This document shows, in pieces, positions 1 to 8,178 of a stretch of 64,000 nt of DNA (the stretch's first letter is position 1; each line of letters begins with the position of its first letter). Both the position numbers and the translations under genes were made by a program. This DNA comes from Robertmurraya dakarensis (lineage in GTDB: Bacteria > Bacillota > Bacilli > Bacillales > Cytobacillaceae): NCBI RefSeq assembly GCF_900156875.1, contig NZ_LT707409.1, forward strand, positions 1,466,046 through 1,530,045. The letters are read 5' to 3'. The notes beneath the pieces were generated by a model. That model was not told where the DNA came from and searched no databases. It was given only the letters and a program-made list of their open reading frames with translations.

Positions 1-143
1 ACCTTTCCTCTGCTGGATCCAATGCAAAGCGGTCTTCATCCCCGCTATGAGAACCTTTCCTCTGCTGGAACCAATGCTAAACGGTCTTCATCCTTGCTAT
101 GAGAACCTTTCCTCAACTGCATCCACTGCACAGCGGTCTTCAT
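1..143. repeat. 52-bp tandem direct repeat, about 2.8 copies
   Basis: Three consecutive units begin at 1, 53 and 105, each starting ACCTTTCCTC and carrying CGGTCTTCATC about 29 bases later. The period is exactly 52 bp, which is not a multiple of three, so this is not a coding repeat. Copies 1 and 2 are nearly identical, copy 3 diverges and stops at the stop codon of the DctP remnant. The array probably continues beyond the left window edge. No spacer variation of CRISPR type is seen. Function unknown. Confidence 0.85.
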
Positions 144-331
144 CAATCAATTATTATTCTTTCTTTATACTTCTTAAGGAGCTCTTTATACTGATTTAAT
201 ACCTCTTCATATGGATGACCATCAGACTGATGCTTTTCTAACCAAATTTGAGTGAACTTTTCTGTTGCTGTTTTCCATTGCTGCTGTTCCTCTTCAGTTA
301 ATTCTACAAGTACCTCCTTTACCTTTCTGAA
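143..331 (-). pseudogene. C-terminal remnant of a TRAP DctP binding protein
   Basis: Read on the minus strand, an open stretch of 62 codons ends at TGA (143-145). It encodes VELTEEEQQQW, then FTQIWLEKHQSDGHPYEEV and LNQYKELLKKYK, which line up with the C-termini of the two other DctP proteins here (VELTEEEDAQW ... SDGHPYEEVLNAYKENLKKYQ in the copy at 7340). Only the last 60 or so residues survive. There is no start codon with a ribosome site, no signal peptide and no ligand-binding core. It is closest to the truncated copy at 7340, so it is probably debris of a duplicated dctP gene. Confidence 0.8.
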
Positions 332-371
332 TATTCTAATGTTGAAAAGATACTAATATCGTTCTCCTAAG

Positions 372-403
372 TAAAATAAAAACTGCCGAGTTCCCCCGGC
401 AGT
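372..403 (-). terminator. Rho-independent terminator of dctP
   Basis: The stem ACTGCCG (382-388) pairs with CGGCAGT (397-403) and is followed on the minus strand by TTTTTATTTT. It lies 41 bp past the dctP stop codon. Confidence 0.85.
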
Positions 404-443
404 CAAACAACCATTTGTTTTTCTTATACCCTATAAAAATACA

Positions 444-1529
444 TTACTTGTACTCTGCTAACTTCTCTTTATACGCATCTAGTACTTCGTTGTATTGATA
501 CGAACCTGATGCATTTTCCTCTAGCCATTTTGCAGTAAACTCTTCTGTTACGTTTCTCCACTCCTGCAATTCTTCTTCCGTTAATTCGGCAATCGTACCG
601 CCATTTGCGACAAACTCTTCATTAAATTTTTGTGTCTCTTCTTCATAAACTTGGCCAATTCGTTCAATAACTTCATTGCCAGCTTGGATCATTGCTTGCT
701 GAATATTTTCAGGAAGCTTCTGCCAAACATTTTCATTGATGTTTATTCCTTGAACAACAGCCCCAATATGAGGAAACACGGCATATCTAAGCAGTTCGTC
801 AGTTCCGGAGTTTTTAACAGCCATGCTATAATAGCTCGCAACATCAATCACTCCGCGATCTAATGCTTCATACACTTCAGCATGTGAAATCGTAACTGGA
901 ACAGCTCCAAAATACTCATACATTTTATTAGCAATCCCACCTGGAGTCTTAATTTTTAGCCCCTTCAAATCTGATGGCACACGTAGTTCCTTGCCTGTTG
1001 TCCACAGTTCATAATTCGGCGATACCTGCGCAACGAGCGGTCTTACGCCATTCTTTAAATAATCTGTTTCTACTAAAGTTGTATTTTCCTTTAGCAAATC
1101 ATTAAATGCCTTTGTTCCTTGATCAGTATTTTCACTGAGGTTCGGAAGGCTTGCGATCATTTGGCTATATGGCATCGTGTCAGGATAATAATTTGCTGGG
1201 TAAATACTTAAATCCGTAACACCATCACCTGTTAACGTCATTAAATCACCAGCTTTTCCTAACTGTTCTGAAGGATAGTAGTCAAATTCTACTTGTCCAT
1301 CTGTTAATTCAGTCACTCTATTCATCCATGGCTCAGTAAAATCCGTATAAATCGGAGATGTTCCAGGGAAATATGTAGCGAATTTCAGCTTGATTTTTTC
1401 AGCACTATCCGTGCCTCCGCCAGCATTACTATCACTAGTGCCGCTTGAAGAGCTAGAACCACATCCTGCGAGGACAAGTGTCAATATCGCAAAGAACATT
1501 GTAAATAAATAAAACTTATTCTTTTTCAC
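444..1529 (-). CDS. TRAP transporter substrate-binding lipoprotein (DctP family)
   Basis: This is the extracellular solute receptor of a tripartite TRAP transporter. The 361-residue product starts at GTG (1529) behind GAAAGGGG. It has a lipoprotein signal peptide with lipobox LAGC (Cys23), a Ser/Gly-rich linker, then the DctP fold with the conserved KGLKIKTPGG segment near residue 190. It is the only intact DctP in the window. The gene is monocistronic, ending in a strong terminator, and its membrane partners are probably the QM pairs at 8179-10035 or 23463-25347. Its upstream region has two possible sigma-A promoters, two copies of the shared operator and a cre site. Family assignment is firm; the ligand (a carboxylate) is inferred from the family. 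Confidence 0.92.
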   Translation of the reverse strand: MKKNKFYLFTMFFAILTLVLAGCGSSSSSGTSDSNAGGGTDSAEKIKLKFATYFPGTSPIYTDFTEPWMNRVTELTDGQVEFDYYPSEQLGKAGDLMTLTGDGVTDLSIYPANYYPDTMPYSQMIASLPNLSENTDQGTKAFNDLLKENTTLVETDYLKNGVRPLVAQVSPNYELWTTGKELRVPSDLKGLKIKTPGGIANKMYEYFGAVPVTISHAEVYEALDRGVIDVASYYSMAVKNSGTDELLRYAVFPHIGAVVQGININENVWQKLPENIQQAMIQAGNEVIERIGQVYEEETQKFNEEFVANGGTIAELTEEELQEWRNVTEEFTAKWLEENASGSYQYNEVLDAYKEKLAEYK

Positions 1530-1713
1530 AGAAATACCCCTTTCATATGTCGCAAAGAGTATGATTCATGTTGCTTAAATGCATGCTATTACTATGAACA
1601 TTCTCTTGCCGCAACGATTAGATCCTATTGACTTAAAATTTCCTCTAAACGATACAACCAAAGCTTTATCGTATGCTTTTTTATAAAACGATCTATCACC
1701 CGCTTCCATTCTT

Positions 1714-1728
1714 AACCGTTTAACATGA
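1714..1728. promoter_or_regulatory. Operator-like site A
   Basis: AACCGTTTAACATGA shares the 10-mer ACCGTTTAAC with the reverse complement of the perfect palindrome at 13622-13636. It lies at the expected start site of the proximal dctP promoter. Confidence 0.4.
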
Positions 1729-1731
1729 AGA

Positions 1732-1760
1732 TTCATAGAAATAATATAAAGCGCTTTCAA
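1732..1760 (-). promoter_or_regulatory. Proximal sigma-A promoter of dctP
   Basis: On the minus strand TTGAAA (1755-1760), a 17-nt spacer and TATGAA (1732-1737). The -35 box lies within the cre-like site. Confidence 0.45.
1746..1760. promoter_or_regulatory. CcpA (cre) site upstream of dctP
   Basis: ATAAAGCGCTTTCAA matches the cre consensus TGWNANCGNTNWCA with one mismatch and overlaps the proximal -35 box, a position that would give glucose repression. Confidence 0.55.
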
Positions 1761-1879
1761 ATAATAGAATTAAGAGATAGTTTTTGCATCCCGTGCAACA
1801 ACAGAAAGAGTGTTCTCTATCCTTTAATTAATAAAGGTTCCACTTGAACCCTCATTTCTGCTGGTTTAGATCTATTTCT

Positions 1880-1894
1880 TCTCGATAAACGGTA
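1880..1894. promoter_or_regulatory. Operator-like site B
   Basis: TCTCGATAAACGGTA keeps the right half of the palindrome at 13622-13636. It sits at about +12 to +26 of the distal dctP promoter, the same geometry as at 13622. A nearby GGTATGTTGTACC adds a second short inverted repeat. Confidence 0.5.
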
Positions 1895-1912
1895 TGTTGT
1901 ACCACTAATTGA

Positions 1913-1941
1913 ATTGTATAGTTCTTTCAATGTATAGTCAA
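1913..1941 (-). promoter_or_regulatory. Distal sigma-A promoter of dctP
   Basis: On the minus strand TTGACT (1936-1941), a 17-nt spacer and TACAAT (1913-1918). The 12-mer TATAGTCAATTC around the -35 box recurs exactly at the promoter at 13656-13684. Confidence 0.65.
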
Positions 1942-1982
1942 TTCATAATTGTTTAAAAAGTTCCTAAATTAACTATTTTCGA

Positions 1983-2762
1983 TTATTTAACTGCTCTTTT
2001 TAAAAAATTCAAATCTTCAGTTATACACTGCGCAATCTCTTTAATAGCTACAATAAAGTTGTTAATAATCTCATCGTTCACTCTTACTAACGGGGCGGAA
2101 ACTGATACACCTGCCACGACTTCATTCCGTGCATTAAAGATAGGTGCACTGACAGAACAAACTCCAGGAACACGTTCACTATAACTAATTGAATAACCTC
2201 TGTATCTAATGTCCTGCAGCTCTTTCCGAAGTTTCACCTTATCTAAAATCGTTTGATCTGTTACTGCTTCAAGCTCATTTTCACGAAGATAATCCTCGAT
2301 CTGATTTTGATCAAGATAAGCTAAAAGCAGTTTTGCAGAAGCACCCGCATGAAGAGGGGAAGTGTGACCAATATGCGAAATCGCTAACAATACCTGTTCC
2401 GCTTGTTCTAATGCAATACATTTTCTTTGATTGTTTTCAATCACATTTAAATAGACATTCTCACCCAAACGGTCACGCAACTTTCTCAAGTAAGGCTTCG
2501 CCGTGGATATCAAGTGAGAATGCTCTTCTACCAAATTCCCCAAATAGTAAAGTTCCATCCCTAGTTTATAAGTTTTTCTTTTATTATCTTTTTCTAGGAA
2601 TCCATGACTAACTAGTGTACTTAAAATTCTTTGTAGGCTCGATTTAGACAGACCGAGCTTATGGTGAAGCTCAGCAAGAGATAATTCTTTTTCATCATTG
2701 GAAAAGGACTTCAACACTCGAATGGCACGACTGATCGTCTGCATTGAATAATCTTCACTCAT
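1983..2762 (-). CDS. IclR-family transcriptional regulator
   Basis: A 259-residue DNA-binding regulator. The N-terminal winged helix-turn-helix covers about residues 8-70, including SLAELHHKLGLSKSSLQRIL. The C-terminal IclR effector domain follows, with LHAGASAKLLLAYL and a GVCSVSAPIF segment. Members usually sense small aromatic or aliphatic acids and act on nearby catabolic genes. It is the last gene of the run MFS-SDR-VOC-ligase-iclR and lies immediately upstream of the dctP promoter region. It is therefore my first candidate for binding the shared palindrome at 1880, 10210 and 13622; that link is inference. Effector unknown. Confidence 0.92.
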   Translation of the reverse strand: MSEDYSMQTISRAIRVLKSFSNDEKELSLAELHHKLGLSKSSLQRILSTLVSHGFLEKDNKRKTYKLGMELYYLGNLVEEHSHLISTAKPYLRKLRDRLGENVYLNVIENNQRKCIALEQAEQVLLAISHIGHTSPLHAGASAKLLLAYLDQNQIEDYLRENELEAVTDQTILDKVKLRKELQDIRYRGYSISYSERVPGVCSVSAPIFNARNEVVAGVSVSAPLVRVNDEIINNFIVAIKEIAQCITEDLNFLKRAVK

Positions 2763-2839
2763 ATCCCATGAACACTCCCCATTTTTTTGACCACTTCAGT
2801 ACTGAATAGACTTCGTAACTCTTTTAAACAGAAAACTTA

Positions 2840-4405
2840 TCAATTTATGGATCTTTCTGCATTTTGCCAAAATGGTTTCCTTAACGTCTTTTTATCAAGC
2901 TTGCCATACGGGGTAAGCGGGAATTCCTGTACAAACTTAATTTCTTTTGGACATTTATATTTTGCAAGATTTTGCTTGCAGTACTGAAGAATTGCCTCTT
3001 CTGATGGTAGATTAGAAGAATCTGCGATAACAAACGCAATAACTTGCTCTCCCCAATCGGAGTGAGGGATTCCAATTACAGCAACCTGGCGAACGCCCGG
3101 AACTTGCTGAATTACATTCTCCACTTCCGTACTATAAACGTTCATACCACCTGAAATAATCATATCGTTCTTACGATCCATGATATAGACATACCCTTCT
3201 TCATCCACTTTCCCCATATCACCAGTATGCAGCCAGCCATTTATGATCGTTTCAGCTGTTTTTTCAGGCAGCTGATGATATCGCTCCATCACAAATGGAG
3301 ATTTAACAGTTATTTCACCTTGCTCACCGGTATTTACCTCTTCGCCGTCTTCATTTACAATTCTGACCTCAGACATAATAGATGGCTTACCGCAGCTTCT
3401 CAATCTATGAACCTTACAAACATCAAGGCTATGGTCCTCTTTCTTTAATCGCGTAATAAAATTAGGGCATTCGGTCTGTCCGTAAAACTGAAAGAACACA
3501 GGACCGAAAACTTCCAATCCTTGTTTGAGCCTATCCTCCATAATTGGTGCAGCGGCGTAACTCATCATTTTTAAACTATGGGATGAAACATCTATCTGCT
3601 TCTCCTCAATCGTATCGAGAAGGCGATAAATCATCGTTGGGACCATAAACGTTATTGTAATTTGTTTCTCCAAGATGGCATTGATTGCCTGGATGGGGTC
3701 AAATTTATCGTAGATGAAGTGGGTTGCTCCTTTTAAAATACCTGTTTGGATAAACCTCCCACCACTATGAGGCAGTGGTGTCATCACAAGAATTTTGTCA
3801 TCGCTGACAATCTCAAGTTCAATAAGATGACAATATAAAGACATCACCAATTTTTTCTGTGTTTGGACAATCCCTTTCGAAAGTCCTGTTGTACCTCCAG
3901 AATACGTAATCGTCGCAGTATTAGATGGTTTTACATCTACAATTGGTGTGGTATCACTTTTGCCTGTTAAAAATTCCTTCCAGCTTATAAACCCATCTGG
4001 CACATCTTCCGTTAGACCGACAACAATTTGTAAAGAAGGTATCTGTTCTCGGATCTTTTCAACAATGGAATAAAATTCAGGACCTACAATCGCTGCTTTC
4101 GATTGCGAATTTTCCAGCATATATTTGATTTCAGTTTCACCTAACATATTGTTGAGAGGTACCTTCACTGCCCCGCTTTTCATAATTGCGATGTCAGTCA
4201 CGACATATTCCATACAATTTGACATAATCATCGCCACTGGATCCTCAACACTAATTCCCTTCGCAAGAAAACCATGCGCGAGCTGGTTTGCCAGCTTATT
4301 AAGCTCTTCATACGTCAATTCTTCATTTTTAAATGAAATCGCTATTTTATCATGATTATCAGCTAATGCCTTATTAAATAAATCTTTTAGGACAAGCTCA
4401 GACAT
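2840..4405 (-). CDS. AMP-forming acyl-CoA ligase
   Basis: Activates a carboxylic acid to its CoA thioester through an acyl-adenylate. I chose the ATG at 4405 because AGAGGGGG lies seven bases before it and touches the alternative ATG at 4411; this gives 521 residues. The phosphate-binding loop TYSGGTTGLSKG is near residue 170, YGQTECP and GWLHTGDMG follow, and the C-terminal PYGKLDKK carries the adenylation lysine. It is preceded by a VOC gene (44-bp gap) and followed by iclR (77 bp), in one operon. The chain length or ring character of the substrate cannot be read from the sequence. Confidence 0.9.
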   Translation of the reverse strand: MSELVLKDLFNKALADNHDKIAISFKNEELTYEELNKLANQLAHGFLAKGISVEDPVAMIMSNCMEYVVTDIAIMKSGAVKVPLNNMLGETEIKYMLENSQSKAAIVGPEFYSIVEKIREQIPSLQIVVGLTEDVPDGFISWKEFLTGKSDTTPIVDVKPSNTATITYSGGTTGLSKGIVQTQKKLVMSLYCHLIELEIVSDDKILVMTPLPHSGGRFIQTGILKGATHFIYDKFDPIQAINAILEKQITITFMVPTMIYRLLDTIEEKQIDVSSHSLKMMSYAAAPIMEDRLKQGLEVFGPVFFQFYGQTECPNFITRLKKEDHSLDVCKVHRLRSCGKPSIMSEVRIVNEDGEEVNTGEQGEITVKSPFVMERYHQLPEKTAETIINGWLHTGDMGKVDEEGYVYIMDRKNDMIISGGMNVYSTEVENVIQQVPGVRQVAVIGIPHSDWGEQVIAFVIADSSNLPSEEAILQYCKQNLAKYKCPKEIKFVQEFPLTPYGKLDKKTLRKPFWQNAERSIN

Positions 4406-4449
4406 TTTCATCCCCCTCTATTATTTTCACCTCAAATAATCAACTAGAC

Positions 4450-4905
4450 TTAATGATCCCCGCTAGTAGAATACTCAATTCGTTTTTCGAGTGAAGACCG
4501 ATAAGGTTCCTCCCATTCCATCACCTGAAGAAGAATATTAAAAAAGCTTTTCGGATGAACAAATACTTCAGTCTTTACCCCTTCTGTCACTTCCGGTCCA
4601 ATCAACTTAAGCCCTTTTTTTCGAAGCTCCTCCGCGGTCTCTTTTAAATTTGTAACGGACAAAGCGACGTGATGAATTCCTTCCCCACGTTTTTCAAGAT
4701 ATCTCTTCATATCCCCATCGCCAACAGGAGTTTCCAAACCTACTAATGTCTCTCCAAGCAGATAGTAAGCAGCTTTAACAGCTAACCCTTCCATTACTAC
4801 CTCCTTTATATACTTCGCATCAAACATAGCTTCAAACTTCTTTTTTGCATCTTCCAGATCATGAACAGCAATTGCCACATGATCATAGTCTTTAAAATTA
4901 AACAT
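4450..4905 (-). CDS. VOC-superfamily protein, methylmalonyl-CoA epimerase-like
   Basis: A 151-residue protein with two betaalphabetabetabeta modules of the glyoxalase/VOC fold. Candidate metal ligands are His9 (YDHVAIAV), Glu58 (GLETP), His78/79 (GIHHVAL) and Glu130 near the C-terminus (LLQVMEW), in the pattern of methylmalonyl-CoA epimerases. No mutase or carboxylase gene is near, so it may act on another 2-branched acyl-CoA or as another VOC enzyme. It lies between the ligase and SDR genes of the same operon. Confidence 0.75.
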   Translation of the reverse strand: MFNFKDYDHVAIAVHDLEDAKKKFEAMFDAKYIKEVVMEGLAVKAAYYLLGETLVGLETPVGDGDMKRYLEKRGEGIHHVALSVTNLKETAEELRKKGLKLIGPEVTEGVKTEVFVHPKSFFNILLQVMEWEEPYRSSLEKRIEYSTSGDH

Positions 4906-4951
4906 AATGATTCTCTCCTTCTATTCTATTTTTGTTTTTGATATCCGCCAC

Positions 4952-5734
4952 TTACAGCGCTTCTCCTTTTCCGCCATCAATGTTAATCGATGTTCCTGTT
5001 ATATAAGACGCGGCGTCTGATACTAAGAAACCAATCGTATTCGCAGCTTCCTCCGCATTTCCAATTCTGCCTAGTGGGATTTTATGTGCCGGCATTTGCG
5101 AGAACTCCTCCCATGTTAAATGGCTAAAGTCTTTTTTCCATTTCCGTTCGATTTGTTCACTTTTAATCAGACCAATACACACCGTATTCACACGAATATT
5201 GTATTTTCCTAAATCCTTGCTCATGGCATTTGTTAGGGTCATACCTGCCATTCTGCTGACTGATGTAGGCAGTGACGATGCTGGTGCAGTTTTAGCAATG
5301 GTTGCCGTAACATTAACTATGACGCCGCTGTGTTTATTTTTCATATAAGGAAGAACAGCATTAGAACAATTAATTGCAGCAAACAGTTTTAAATCTAGAT
5401 CTTTTCTCCACATTTCTTCATTAATAGAATCAAATGGCTGTGCAGCAGATTGTCCAGCATTATTAATTAAAATATCCACCCCGCCAAAATGAGCAGCAGC
5501 TTCCTTCACAAAATTCTCGCAATCTTGTTTTAACGTTACATCCTTTGATGAATAGAAAATGTCCTGCCCTGTTTCCTCTTTAATTAGCGCTGCGGCATCT
5601 TTTAACTTATGGACGTCTCGCCCGCATATAGCAACTTTTGCTCCCTCTTTCGTTAATAAAAGTGCCGTAGCGAGCCCAATTCCTTTACTTCCCCCCGTAA
5701 TAAGAGCTACTTTTCCATTTAAATTTAATTCCAT
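4952..5734 (-). CDS. Short-chain dehydrogenase/reductase lacking the usual Tyr-Lys pair
   Basis: The ATG at 5734 is preceded by AAGGAGG; the longer TTG start contains that site and is unlikely. The 260-residue product has the Rossmann motif GGSKGIGLA and NNAG, so it binds a nicotinamide cofactor. Where classical SDRs carry YxxxK, the sequence reads SLPTSVSRMAGMTL, so the catalytic Tyr and Lys are absent. The C-terminal part is otherwise normal (GRIGNAEEAANTIGFLVSD, ITGTSINIDGG). It may use other residues or catalyse a different step. It is the second gene of the 7135-1983 operon, 21 bp after the MFS gene. Confidence 0.82.
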   Translation of the reverse strand: MELNLNGKVALITGGSKGIGLATALLLTKEGAKVAICGRDVHKLKDAAALIKEETGQDIFYSSKDVTLKQDCENFVKEAAAHFGGVDILINNAGQSAAQPFDSINEEMWRKDLDLKLFAAINCSNAVLPYMKNKHSGVIVNVTATIAKTAPASSLPTSVSRMAGMTLTNAMSKDLGKYNIRVNTVCIGLIKSEQIERKWKKDFSHLTWEEFSQMPAHKIPLGRIGNAEEAANTIGFLVSDAASYITGTSINIDGGKGEAL

Positions 5735-5755
5735 CTCAATTTCCTCCTTCAAGAT

Positions 5756-7135
5756 TTATTGAACAGCCTTTTCAACTTCCATTTTTAACTTTTTAAAATA
5801 AAAGACATAAACGATGGATGCAAAAATCATTAAAGCGAATATGACCAAGTAAATATTTCTGTACATGACTGCAGCCGGAAAACCATCCTGGGCAGTGATT
5901 AAAATACCAGATATCGTAACTCCGATTGCTCCCCCAACAAACTGGATCAACTGAAGGATCCCCATTCCGGCACCGATTTTATCCCTATGTAAGATCCGTG
6001 TTACTTCATTAGAGATACTTGTATTTAATGCTGCAAAACCGATACTTGCGAACATATATGTAGTGAGAATATAGTATGGAGAAATCGTTGATAGATAGGC
6101 AAATAAGCACGCAGCAATGATCAGAAAAAATTGCCCAAAGAAGGTAACTGGCGGTGTTCCATATCGGTCTATTAATCTGCCAATAACCTGGCCAGCCAGC
6201 ATAGCTAAAATCGCTCCTGGGAAGATGATCATCCCGACTTCAACAGGCTCTTTATTAAATACATGTGAAAGGATAATCGGCATTAAAAATAAGTTTGAAA
6301 AATTTAAAAAGAAAGCTAAAAATCCAATTAATAGCAGCTTCAAGTATTGGCCATGTTTAAACAGGTCAGGCTGAATAAACGGTACATCCTTCTTATTAAG
6401 ATATATCCACCACACCACAGACAGGATGATTGTTATGAAAAGAATGCTGTATGAAAAAGTAGATAAATAGAGGAGTATACCTGTCACACTGACAGCTGTA
6501 AGCACTGCCCCAACTAAATCAAATTGTCCTTTCTTAACTTCTTCTTTTGGCATGAGAACATTAAAAAAAGGAATAAGCAAAACGACAAGCAGCGTAACAG
6601 CAAAAAGAAAATTCCAGCCTAAGTACTGCGTGACGATTCCACCTATAACAGGTCCAAGTCCAAACCCTAATGAAGCACCAGAAGCAATAATTGCCATTGC
6701 TTTTCCACGTCTAGCCAAGGGAATAAAACGTCCTGCAACAATCATCCCTAAGCCCGGTACAGCACCAGCCCCGATGGCCTGAAGAATCCGGCTGCTTAAC
6801 AGTACAATAAAATTTGTCGAGAAAAATCCTAATAAGGAAGCTAAACCAAGCACTGTCAAACCACCTAACAATAACCGCGAAATCGGTAAATAGTCGGAAA
6901 GTCTGCTAAATGTCAATGTTGAAATAGCAAATGCGATTGAGTATCCCGATACAATCCATGCTGCCGTCGAAGAACTTAATGATAAATCTGTTAAAATTGA
7001 GGGTAACGCTACATTAAACATCGTTGTATTCATAACAACAAACCAGGTTGTAAGCCCCCACAAGTAGACGATCTTATTCTCTTGAATTGGTACCCTGCTA
7101 TCATTATTAGCAGTAGGTAAAAAAGTAGATGGCAT
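5756..7135 (-). CDS. MFS transporter, DHA2/drug-proton antiporter-like
   Basis: Hydrophobic 459-residue protein with many membrane segments. The start at 7135 (MPSTFL) is behind AGGTGTGG; the upstream ATG at 7186 has no ribosome site. MNTTMFNVALPSI in the first segment and GRLIDRYG are typical of multidrug-type major facilitator proteins of the TetL/QacA kind. As first gene of an operon with SDR, VOC, ligase and IclR it probably imports the pathway acid or exports an intermediate; direction cannot be told. Confidence 0.85.
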   Translation of the reverse strand: MPSTFLPTANNDSRVPIQENKIVYLWGLTTWFVVMNTTMFNVALPSILTDLSLSSSTAAWIVSGYSIAFAISTLTFSRLSDYLPISRLLLGGLTVLGLASLLGFFSTNFIVLLSSRILQAIGAGAVPGLGMIVAGRFIPLARRGKAMAIIASGASLGFGLGPVIGGIVTQYLGWNFLFAVTLLVVLLIPFFNVLMPKEEVKKGQFDLVGAVLTAVSVTGILLYLSTFSYSILFITIILSVVWWIYLNKKDVPFIQPDLFKHGQYLKLLLIGFLAFFLNFSNLFLMPIILSHVFNKEPVEVGMIIFPGAILAMLAGQVIGRLIDRYGTPPVTFFGQFFLIIAACLFAYLSTISPYYILTTYMFASIGFAALNTSISNEVTRILHRDKIGAGMGILQLIQFVGGAIGVTISGILITAQDGFPAAVMYRNIYLVIFALMIFASIVYVFYFKKLKMEVEKAVQ

Positions 7136-7339
7136 TTTAACCACACCTAATCTTTCATTTTTTGTATGTAAAAAATAATTTTGCATCTGAAATTATTTTT
7201 TATATTTAAAATATTCTAATAATTTAATTCAAAAAATTACTTTGAGATAAAGTGTCTCTTCTAAAAGAACTCATCCATCTCAAAGATAAAATAGATTTTC
7301 TATATCATTTTTAAAACATAAATTTTTTTCTCTAAAATA

Positions 7340-8098
7340 TTATTGATACTTCTTTAAGTTTTCTTTATAAGCGTTCAACACTTCTTCATATGGATGGCCA
7401 TCTGATTTATGATCTTCTAACCATTTTTTTGTAAATTCATCATAAGCTTTAATCCACTGTGCATCTTCTTCTTCTGTTAATTCTACAATTGTACCTTGTT
7501 TAGCAAATTCCTCATTAAATGCTTTTGTATCAGCATCATATTTTTCTCCAGAAGATTTAACCATTTCTTGGCCAGCTTCCATCATCGCCTTTTGAATATC
7601 TTCAGGTAAACCTTGCCATACATTTTCATTAATAACGATACCATGAATTGCCGTACCTAAATGCGGGAACATTGCATAATCTAAAAGTTCAATCGTTCCT
7701 GAAGCTTCTACTGCAACACTTGAATAGCTTGCTGCTTCAATTACTCCCTTTTCTAATGCTTCATATGTCTCCGGGTGCGCTACTGAAACTGGAGTAGCTC
7801 CTAATTCTTGATACACTTCATTAGCAATGCCGCCTGGAGTCCGAATTTTCAGACCCTTAACATCTTCTGGTACCCTTATTTCCTTGGAAGAAGTCCAAAT
7901 TTCATAAGCAGGTGATACGTTTGTCATGATAGGACGGATCCCATTTTTTAAATAATCGGTTTCTAGTAGAGCCTCATTTTCCTGTATAAGGTCATTATAT
8001 GCTAGAGTTCCCTGAACAGAAGTACTACTTAAGTTCGGAAAGCCTGCAAGCACATTGCTTAACGGCATATTATCAGGAAAGTAGTTAGCTGGAAACAC
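7340..8098 (-). pseudogene. 5'-truncated TRAP DctP gene
   Basis: The open frame of 252 codons starts at a GTG without ribosome site and corresponds to residues from about 108 of the intact DctP at 444-1529, from YPANYYPD onward; the proteins look roughly 60 percent identical by eye. The signal peptide and first hundred residues are missing. Upstream in the same frame, codons for VTDIG are preceded by a TAA, and only about 80 bp separate the frame from the dctM stop. A deletion has apparently joined the dctM-dctP junction, including a GGGGGAGG ribosome site, to the middle of dctP. It cannot be exported and is probably non-functional. Confidence 0.8.
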
Positions 8099-8178
8099 GC
8101 CAATATCTGTTACTTTATAATTTTAAGTACCATCACCTCCCCCAATGTTCAAGATTTTTACTATTCTAGTACCTTGAA

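Larger units (their letters stand above)
1530..1982. other. Regulatory intergenic region upstream of dctP
   Basis: This 453-bp stretch lies between the IclR gene and dctP. I see no gene. It holds two minus-strand promoters (1732-1760 and 1913-1941), two operator-like sites (1714-1728, 1880-1894), a cre-like site (1746-1760) and an unexplained inverted repeat TTGCA-N5-TGCAA at 1785-1799. If the distal promoter is used, the dctP leader is about 375 nt. Confidence 0.6.

Noticed and set aside
1-143. 52-bp repeats as a possible CRISPR array
   Set aside because: The units are contiguous, with no spacers and no cas genes nearby.
630-863. Plus-strand open frames throughout the window, for example inside dctP
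   Set aside because: They are antisense shadows of well-supported minus-strand genes without ribosome sites or recognisable products.
1575-1760. Open frame of 61 codons on the minus strand upstream of dctP
   Set aside because: Its TTG start lies inside the cre site and promoter, there is no ribosome site, and the product resembles nothing; it is untranslated leader.
7340-8098. The 252-codon frame as a functional cytoplasmic DctP variant
   Set aside because: It lacks signal peptide, first lobe and ribosome site, and its upstream in-frame codons are interrupted by TAA.
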